Positions 15,141 through 19,644 of a stretch of 19,644 nucleotides of DNA are shown here, piece by piece. Location: assembly GCA_964392345.1 (NCBI GenBank), contig CAYMPQ010000028.1, positions 1 through 19,644 on the forward strand, read 5' to 3'. A model generated the notes under the pieces. The model was not told the DNA's origin and made no database searches. It worked only from the letters and a program-made list of their open reading frames with translations. This DNA is from JAUVXY01 sp964392345. Lineage in GTDB: Bacteria; Actinomycetota; Humimicrobiia; Humimicrobiales; Humimicrobiaceae. The position numbers and the translations under genes were made by a program. Each line of letters starts with the position of its first letter. Position 1 is the stretch's first letter.

Positions 15141-15725
15141 ATGGAAAGAAAAGCAAAAGTAATCAGAAAAACCAAAGAAACTGATATTAAATTGGAGCTT
15201 AATCTGGATGGAAGCGGGATTGCTGATATAAAAACTCCGGTACCTTTTTTTAACCATATGCTTGAAAGTTTTACAAAGCATGGCAATTTTGACTTAAAGC
15301 TTACTGCAGATGGAGATGTTGATACAGGATGCCACCATTTAGTGGAAGATATTGGAATTTGCCTTGGCAAGGCAATTGGCGAGAGCCTTGCTGACAAAGA
15401 GGGTATTAAAAGATTTGGCTTTATGATACTGCCTATGGATGAAACAGAAGTTACGGTATCTTTAGACATAGGCGGGAGGGCATACCTGAGGTACAATGTA
15501 GACATAGAATATGAGGTGCTTGACGGCATGGAGGCCATTGCAGTAGAGGATTTTTTTAGATCACTTGTCAGCAATAGCTTTATAAATCTTCATATAAATA
15601 AAAATGTTGGCCTTAACTCGCACCATATTGCAGAAGCTGTATTTAAGGCTTTTGCAATGGCGCTTCGCGACGCAAGCAGAAAAACTAAATCAGGTGTTAT
15701 ACCTTCAACCAAAGGTTTAATCTAA
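15141..15725 (+). CDS. hisB: Imidazoleglycerol-phosphate dehydratase
   Basis: The sixth step: dehydration of imidazole-glycerol phosphate to imidazole-acetol phosphate. The 194-residue product is the single-function form, with no phosphatase domain. Both Mn-binding HHxxE motifs are intact: HHLVE (65-69) and HHIAE (161-165). FFNHML (36-41), with H39, and the C-terminal IPSTKGLI are also present. The residues before the first motif read DTGCHH, where most homologues have a DxHH-type acidic stretch. AGGAGAG at 15122-15128 is 12 bases before the ATG, a long spacing. The reading frame stays open upstream to 15081 without a standard start codon, so ATG at 15141 is kept; the protein from there matches the usual N-terminus. 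The 74-base gap to hisG is where hisD and hisC sit in many his operons; neither is here. Confidence 0.96.
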   Translation: MERKAKVIRKTKETDIKLELNLDGSGIADIKTPVPFFNHMLESFTKHGNFDLKLTADGDVDTGCHHLVEDIGICLGKAIGESLADKEGIKRFGFMILPMDETEVTVSLDIGGRAYLRYNVDIEYEVLDGMEAIAVEDFFRSLVSNSFINLHINKNVGLNSHHIAEAVFKAFAMALRDASRKTKSGVIPSTKGLI

Positions 15726-15747
15726 ATTTTTACTAATCCAATATCTT

Positions 15748-15768
15748 CTGTCCAAAGAATTTGGACAG
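15748..15768. promoter_or_regulatory. Perfect 9-bp hairpin between hisB and hisH
   Basis: CTGTCCAAA (15748-15756) and TTTGGACAG (15760-15768) pair perfectly around a GAA loop. No U-tract follows, so it is not a standard intrinsic terminator. It ends eight bases before the hisH ribosome-binding site (AGGAG, 15777-15781). It could be an mRNA-stability or processing hairpin, or a DNA dyad bound by a regulator. Confidence 0.45.
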
Positions 15769-15788
15769 CTGCGGCCAGGAGTTAAAAT

Positions 15789-16406
15789 ATGTATATAGCA
15801 GTAGTAAATTATAATATGGGGAATATAAAAAGCGTGGAGAACGCTTTTAAAAAAATTGGAGCTGAAGTTATGGTCACTAGTGACCCTAAAGTCATAGATA
15901 GCTCAGACGGGATTGTCCTTCCGGGTGTCGGTGCTTTTAAGGATGCTGTTAAAAATTTAAAAAATTTAAATTTACTTCAGACAGTAAGAGAAAATGCTGG
16001 CAAGAAATTGTTTTTAGGAATTTGTCTGGGAATGCAGCTTTTGTTTGAACACAGCATGGAAGACGGCAAAAGTGAAGGGCTTGGAATATTTGAAGGCATT
16101 TCTGAAAAAATTCCTGCAGGAGTAAAAATTCCGCACATGGGTTGGAATCAGGTAAATATTATGAATAGGAGGAGTGGAATATTTTCAGGAATAGATAGTG
16201 GTGAAAATTTTTATTTTGTTCACTCGTATCATGTGGTTCCCAAAAATAAGAATATCATAAGCAGTGTAACAGATTATGGTGTAGAGATTGTATCAAGCAT
16301 TGAGCATGAAAATATATACGGAGTTCAATTTCATCCGGAAAAAAGCAGCAGCAAAGGACTTGTTCTGCTTGGCAACTTCTGGGATATGGTCAGGGGAAGG
16401 AAATAA
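15789..16406 (+). CDS. hisH: Imidazole glycerol phosphate synthase, glutaminase subunit HisH
   Basis: A class I glutamine amidotransferase that feeds ammonia to HisF in step five. The 205 residues have the oxyanion stretch VLPGVGAF (43-50), the nucleophile C79 in GICLGMQ (77-83), MGWNQV (117-122), VHSYHV (144-149), and the H182/E184 pair in FHPE, completing the catalytic triad. AGGAG lies seven bases before the ATG. The stop codon overlaps the hisA ATG by one base (TAATG). A hairpin in the 63-base gap upstream sets it apart from hisB. Confidence 0.97.
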   Translation: MYIAVVNYNMGNIKSVENAFKKIGAEVMVTSDPKVIDSSDGIVLPGVGAFKDAVKNLKNLNLLQTVRENAGKKLFLGICLGMQLLFEHSMEDGKSEGLGIFEGISEKIPAGVKIPHMGWNQVNIMNRRSGIFSGIDSGENFYFVHSYHVVPKNKNIISSVTDYGVEIVSSIEHENIYGVQFHPEKSSSKGLVLLGNFWDMVRGRK

Positions 16407-17137
16407 TGAAAGTAATACCAGCGATAGATATTATTGGAGGCAGTTGTGTCAGGCTGACACAGGGTAAATTTGACACAAAGAAAAGCTATTTCCCTAATCC
16501 AGTTAAGGCAGCTGAAAAATGGAAAAAAGAAGGGGCGGAGTGGCTGCATATAGTAGATTTAGATGGAGCAAGAACAGGGAAAATTAAAAATATTAATATA
16601 GCAGCAGAGATAAAGAAAGTTATTGATATAAAAGTAGAATATGGCGGAGGCATAAGAGACACAGATACTTTGGAAGAAGTAATAAAAAGCGGGATTGACA
16701 GAGCAATTTTAGGAACTAAAGCAATAGAGGATATGAATTTTTTGAAAGAAAGCATAGAAAATTTTGGTGACAGGATTATTTTAAGTCTTGATTATGGAAA
16801 AGATGGGCTGATTTATAAAAATGGATGGCAAAAAAGAACTGCTTTAAATGTGATTGATCTTATGGGAGAATTAGAAAAGTTACAGGTTAAAGAAATTATA
16901 ATTACAGATATTTCAAGAGATGGAACGCTGGAGGGAGCAAATTTCAGCTTTATTAGGAAAATTTTAAAAAGTTCAAATATAAACTTAATAATTGCAGGCG
17001 GAATATCCAGCCTGGATGATATAATAAATTTTAAAAGGCTTGAAAACGAAGGAATTTCAGGCGTGATATTAGGAAAATCCTTGTATGAAGGGAATATAGA
17101 TTTAAAAAAAGCAATTGAGATTGGGAGCAGGAGATGA
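16406..17137 (+). CDS. hisA: ProFAR isomerase HisA
   Basis: The fourth step: the Amadori isomerisation of ProFAR to PRFAR, by a (beta/alpha)8 barrel. The 243 residues have the general acid/base pair D8 (in PAIDI) and D129 (in SLDYG), the phosphate-binding loops YGGGIRD (79-85) and IAGGISS, and DISRDGT. This fits HisA and not HisF: it lacks the PCLDVKDGRVVKG start and has LTQGKFD. It is linked to hisH by a one-base overlap and to hisF by a four-base ATGA overlap. Confidence 0.97.
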   Translation: MKVIPAIDIIGGSCVRLTQGKFDTKKSYFPNPVKAAEKWKKEGAEWLHIVDLDGARTGKIKNINIAAEIKKVIDIKVEYGGGIRDTDTLEEVIKSGIDRAILGTKAIEDMNFLKESIENFGDRIILSLDYGKDGLIYKNGWQKRTALNVIDLMGELEKLQVKEIIITDISRDGTLEGANFSFIRKILKSSNINLIIAGGISSLDDIINFKRLENEGISGVILGKSLYEGNIDLKKAIEIGSRR

Positions 17138-17892
17138 TTACAAAGAGGATAATTCCATGTCTGGATGTAAAAGACGGAAGAGTTGTCAAGGGCGTTAGTT
17201 TTGTTAATTTAAAGGATGCAGGCGATCCTGTGGAGCTTGCTGCTTACTATGACAGGGAAGGTGCCGATGAGGTTGTGTTTTTAGATATTACAGCATCGCA
17301 TGAAAAAAGAAAGACAGTAATTGATATTGCAAGCAAAACTGCTGAGAAAGTATTTATACCATATACTATAGGCGGGGGGATAAACAGTATAGAAGATATG
17401 AGAGAAATATTAAGAAGAGGCGCAGATAAAATTTCAATAAATACTTCTGCAGTAAAGGACCCTTCACTTGTTAACACATCTTCCAAGGTTTTTGGCAGCC
17501 AGTGTATCGTAGTTGCTATTGACGGCAAGCTTAAAAAAAATAATTTTTGGGAAGTTTACATAAATGGGGGCAGAACTCCGACTGGAATAAGTGTAGTGGA
17601 TTGGTCAAAAGAAGTAGAGAAATTGGGAGCAGGGGAGATACTGCTTACAAGTATGGATAAAGACGGGACAAAAGATGGATACGATATAGAGCTTACAGGT
17701 GCTGTTACATCTGCTGTAAATATACCGGTTATTGCTTCAGGCGGGGCAGGTAATTTAGAGCATCTAAGGGATGTAATAAAACTTGCGGATGCAGATGCGG
17801 TCCTTGTGGCTTCAATATTTCATTATGGCAAATATACGGTGAGGCAGGCGAAAGAGTATTTAAAATCAGAAGGGATAAATGTGAGAATTTAA
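17134..17892 (+). CDS. hisF: Imidazole glycerol phosphate synthase, cyclase subunit HisF
   Basis: The fifth step: PRFAR plus ammonia from HisH gives imidazole-glycerol phosphate and AICAR. The 252-residue barrel begins with the HisF signature PCLDVKDGRVVKGV, carries the catalytic D11 and D130 (in VAIDGK), and has IGGGI, TSMDKDGTKDGYD and IASGGAGN. It overlaps hisA by four bases (ATGA); GGGAG at 17123-17127 provides the ribosome-binding site six bases upstream. hisIE follows after three bases. Confidence 0.98.
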   Translation: MITKRIIPCLDVKDGRVVKGVSFVNLKDAGDPVELAAYYDREGADEVVFLDITASHEKRKTVIDIASKTAEKVFIPYTIGGGINSIEDMREILRRGADKISINTSAVKDPSLVNTSSKVFGSQCIVVAIDGKLKKNNFWEVYINGGRTPTGISVVDWSKEVEKLGAGEILLTSMDKDGTKDGYDIELTGAVTSAVNIPVIASGGAGNLEHLRDVIKLADADAVLVASIFHYGKYTVRQAKEYLKSEGINVRI

Positions 17893-17895
17893 AAA

Positions 17896-18603
17896 ATGGA
17901 TAGTAAAAATAATATAAACGGTCAGGATTGCAGCAGTATTAAAGAAAATAGCAGGGTCAAGCTAATCCCGGCAATAATACAGGACCACAGGACAAAAGAT
18001 GTTCTAATGCTTGCTTATATGAGCGAAGACTCACTAAAGAAAAGCATTCAAACCAAAACTACATGGTTCTGGAGCAGGCAGAGAAAAAAACTATGGAATA
18101 AGGGAGAAACATCTGGAAATATACAAAAAATAAAAGAAATAGAATATGATTGCGATGGAGACACTTTGCTCGTTAAGGTTGAGCAGGTTGGAAACGCATG
18201 TCATACTGGCAGCAGAAGCTGTTTTTTTAGAAGCCTTGATGTAAAAACCAAGGATTTGGAAAAAATAAATTGGGATGGCTTAAAATTTAGCTGCAAAGGT
18301 TTAACTGAGCAGGGTGAACAGAAAAAAAACATTTTAGACGAACTGTACTCTGTGATTGAAGATAGAATTAAAAGCAAGTCTCCAAATTCTTATACATATT
18401 CTTTGCATAAGAAGGGTTTGGATGAAATATTAAAAAAAGTTGGGGAAGAAAGCATGGAAATAATTTTATCGTCAAAACATCAGGGTAAAGAAAGAATTAT
18501 TTCTGAAATAGCTGATCTGATCTATCATTTGTTAGTATTGATGGTAAATAAGAAGATAACGTTAAATGGTGTCTACGGTGAGCTGAAGTCAAGAAGAAAA
18601 TAG
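17896..18603 (+). CDS. hisI: Bifunctional PRA-CH / PRA-PH, HisIE
   Basis: Performs steps two and three: hydrolysis of phosphoribosyl-ATP to phosphoribosyl-AMP + PPi (HisE part) and opening of the adenine ring (HisI part). In 235 residues, the HisI domain (about 20-120) carries the metal-binding set DCDGD (85-89), C102-H103 and C109, along with LMLAYM and WNKGETSG. The HisE domain (about 145-235) carries KVGEESMEI (181-189) and EIADLIYHLLVLM (204-216). The first 18 or so residues are a poorly conserved, polar extension. No strong ribosome-binding site precedes the ATG, which is three bases after the hisF stop, so translation is probably coupled. The fused form is common in bacteria. Confidence 0.96.
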   Translation: MDSKNNINGQDCSSIKENSRVKLIPAIIQDHRTKDVLMLAYMSEDSLKKSIQTKTTWFWSRQRKKLWNKGETSGNIQKIKEIEYDCDGDTLLVKVEQVGNACHTGSRSCFFRSLDVKTKDLEKINWDGLKFSCKGLTEQGEQKKNILDELYSVIEDRIKSKSPNSYTYSLHKKGLDEILKKVGEESMEIILSSKHQGKERIISEIADLIYHLLVLMVNKKITLNGVYGELKSRRK

Positions 18604-18607
18604 GAGG
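18602..18607 (+). promoter_or_regulatory. Shine-Dalgarno deciding the pfkA start
   Basis: AGGAGG overlaps the hisIE stop codon and lies five bases before ATG 18613. The nearer ATG at 18608 has no spacing and is in another frame, so 18613 is the start. Confidence 0.75.
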
Positions 18608-18612
18608 ATGAT

Positions 18613-19578
18613 ATGGAGAAAATAAAGAAAATCGGTCTTCTTACCAGTGGTGGAGATGCCTGCGGGATGAATGCTGTAATAAGGTCAATTGTAAGGTATT
18701 CTATATATAGCGGCCTGGGGGTTGTTGGATTCTATGAAGGTTACAAAGGATTGATTGAAAATAACTTTAAGGAACTGAATTTAAATTCGGTTGGTGGGAT
18801 TATTGATAGAGGCGGGACTTTTCTTTATTCTGCAAGATCGGAGGAGTTTAGGACAAGAGAAGGACAAAGGAAAGCTATTGATAGTTTGCAAAAAAATAAA
18901 ATAGACGGGCTTATAGTCATAGGAGGGGACGGCACATTTAGAGGTGCGCATGATTTACACAAACAAGGAATTAAAGTAATAGGTATTCCGGCAACTATTG
19001 ATAATGACATAGCTGGAACTGATTACAGCATTGGTTTTGATACAGCTCTTAATGTAATAATTGATATTATGTCAAAAATAAGGGACACCGCATCTTCCCA
19101 TGACAGGATATTTGTTGTGGAAGTAATGGGCAGAAACTCTGGAATAATTGCCGTAAATTCAGGGGTAGCCTGTGGAGCTGATTACATATTAATTCCTGAA
19201 GTAAAAGCGGATATAGCTAAAATGGCCATCGAAATAAAAAATCACAGGGAAGGCAAAAGGCATATTTTAATTATAGTGGCAGAAGGCGCTGCAAAGGCAA
19301 GTGATGTGGCAGCATCCATAAAATTATTGGCCGGGCATGAAGTCAGGGTTTCAGTTCTTGGACATATACAAAGGGGAGGTTCCCCGTCGGCGCTTGACAG
19401 AATACTATCAGCAAAATTTGGGGAAAAAGCTGTTACTTTGCTGCTGGATGGTAAAAGTGATTGCATGGTTGCAGTTAAAGGGATGAAAATAGAAGCTGTT
19501 GATTTTGAATATATTTTTAATAACAGAAAAGAAATAGATCTGGATCTTTATAATTTAGCTCATATACTTTCTCTGTAG
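18613..19578 (+). CDS. pfkA: 6-phosphofructokinase, ATP-dependent type
   Basis: Phosphorylates fructose 6-phosphate in glycolysis. The 321 residues equal the usual bacterial PfkA length. Seen: the nucleotide loop TSGGDACGMNA (11-21, with Cys where Pro is usual), GGDGT (104-108), the catalytic D130 in TIDND, VEVMGRNSG (169-177), and the F6P-binding HIQRGGSPS (251-259). G107 and A127 stand where PPi-dependent enzymes have Asp and Lys, which argues for ATP as donor. It begins nine bases after hisIE with a perfect ribosome-binding site, so it is probably transcribed with the his operon. It ends 12 bases before the 3' end of an opposing tRNA gene, with no terminator seen between them. Confidence 0.96.
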   Translation: MEKIKKIGLLTSGGDACGMNAVIRSIVRYSIYSGLGVVGFYEGYKGLIENNFKELNLNSVGGIIDRGGTFLYSARSEEFRTREGQRKAIDSLQKNKIDGLIVIGGDGTFRGAHDLHKQGIKVIGIPATIDNDIAGTDYSIGFDTALNVIIDIMSKIRDTASSHDRIFVVEVMGRNSGIIAVNSGVACGADYILIPEVKADIAKMAIEIKNHREGKRHILIIVAEGAAKASDVAASIKLLAGHEVRVSVLGHIQRGGSPSALDRILSAKFGEKAVTLLLDGKSDCMVAVKGMKIEAVDFEYIFNNRKEIDLDLYNLAHILSL

Positions 19579-19590
19579 CATTATTTGAAA

Positions 19591-19644
19591 TGGTGCCGAA
19601 GGTCGGGGTCGAACCGACACGAGCCTTGCGGCCCACTGGATTTT
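19591..19644 (-). tRNA. tRNA-Leu, 3' part only, cut by the window edge
   Basis: Read on the minus strand, this gives the last 54 bases of a tRNA ending in an encoded CCA. Visible parts are the end of the anticodon loop (AAAA) and the 3' half of its stem. A long variable arm follows, with a five-pair stem around GCAA (one G-U pair). The T arm is GTCGG-TTCGACC-CCGAC, and the 3' acceptor strand is followed by discriminator A and CCA. A long variable arm means Leu, Ser or Tyr. Discriminator A excludes Ser, and A at the visible anticodon positions fits Leu NAA (TAA or CAA) better than Tyr GTA. The first anticodon base and the 5' half lie outside the window. Confidence 0.85.

Noticed and set aside
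15038..15574. 178-codon open frame on the minus strand opposite hisG/hisB
   Set aside because: It lies opposite well-supported his genes, is Ser/Leu-rich low-complexity when read, and has no recognisable domain; it is a shadow of the + strand coding.
15748..15768. Intrinsic terminator after hisB
   Set aside because: The stem is perfect but is followed by CTGCGG and no U-run, and hisH has its ribosome-binding site immediately after.
18613..19578. PPi-dependent phosphofructokinase, which would pair with the pyrophosphatase
   Set aside because: The donor-determining positions are Gly107 and Ala127, not the Asp and Lys of PPi-dependent enzymes.
19591..19644. tRNA-Ser or tRNA-Tyr
   Set aside because: The discriminator base is A, not G as in Ser, and the visible AA at the anticodon does not fit the Tyr GTA anticodon.

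Overview
The window carries a compact, single-direction run of bacterial genes. Fifteen protein genes lie on the + strand, and a tRNA entering from the right edge on the - strand closes the block. The DNA is AT-rich, codons such as AGA/AGG and ATA are common, and ATG, GTG and TTG starts all occur. There are no transposases, phage genes, CRISPR repeats or other signs of recent transfer. The gene set suggests a low-GC, probably anaerobic bacterium: a K+-dependent, probably Na+-pumping membrane pyrophosphatase, the HisZ + short HisG pair, LarB, and a glutamate-mutase-like B12 protein. The sequence alone does not let me name the phylum; a Firmicutes-like lineage or an uncultured candidate phylum would both fit.

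Layout. 1-381: AT-rich non-coding DNA with a 12-bp palindrome and a weak -10 box. 382-1848: a PAS-GGDEF-HD-GYP cyclic-di-GMP protein whose synthase half looks intact and whose HD-GYP half has two altered key positions. 1950-4079: membrane pyrophosphatase with its own good promoter. 4120-4899: larB, for the nickel-pincer cofactor. 5088-6770: a PilB/GspE-type ATPase with a tandem c-di-GMP-binding (MshEN) motif. It overlaps by one base with dnaE (6770-10303), the replicative polymerase with an intact PHP domain. 10338-13075: a tightly spaced pair, an opine-dehydrogenase-family protein and a fusion of a B12-binding domain to a glutamate-mutase-E-like barrel. This pair is the part whose function is least explained. 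13152-18603: a histidine operon hisZ-G-B-H-A-F-IE. 18613-19578: pfkA. 19591 to the edge: the 3' part of a type II tRNA, best read as tRNA-Leu, facing pfkA.

How the genes work together. The his genes encode exactly the first six steps, from PRPP + ATP to imidazole-acetol phosphate; hisC, histidinol-phosphate phosphatase and hisD are not in the window. HisG and HisE both release pyrophosphate, which the membrane pyrophosphatase could turn into an ion gradient, though this link is only metabolic reasoning. The c-di-GMP enzyme and the MshEN-type pilus ATPase make a plausible signal/effector pair a few kilobases apart. The dehydrogenase/B12-mutase pair looks like a two-enzyme pathway unit with an unknown substrate.
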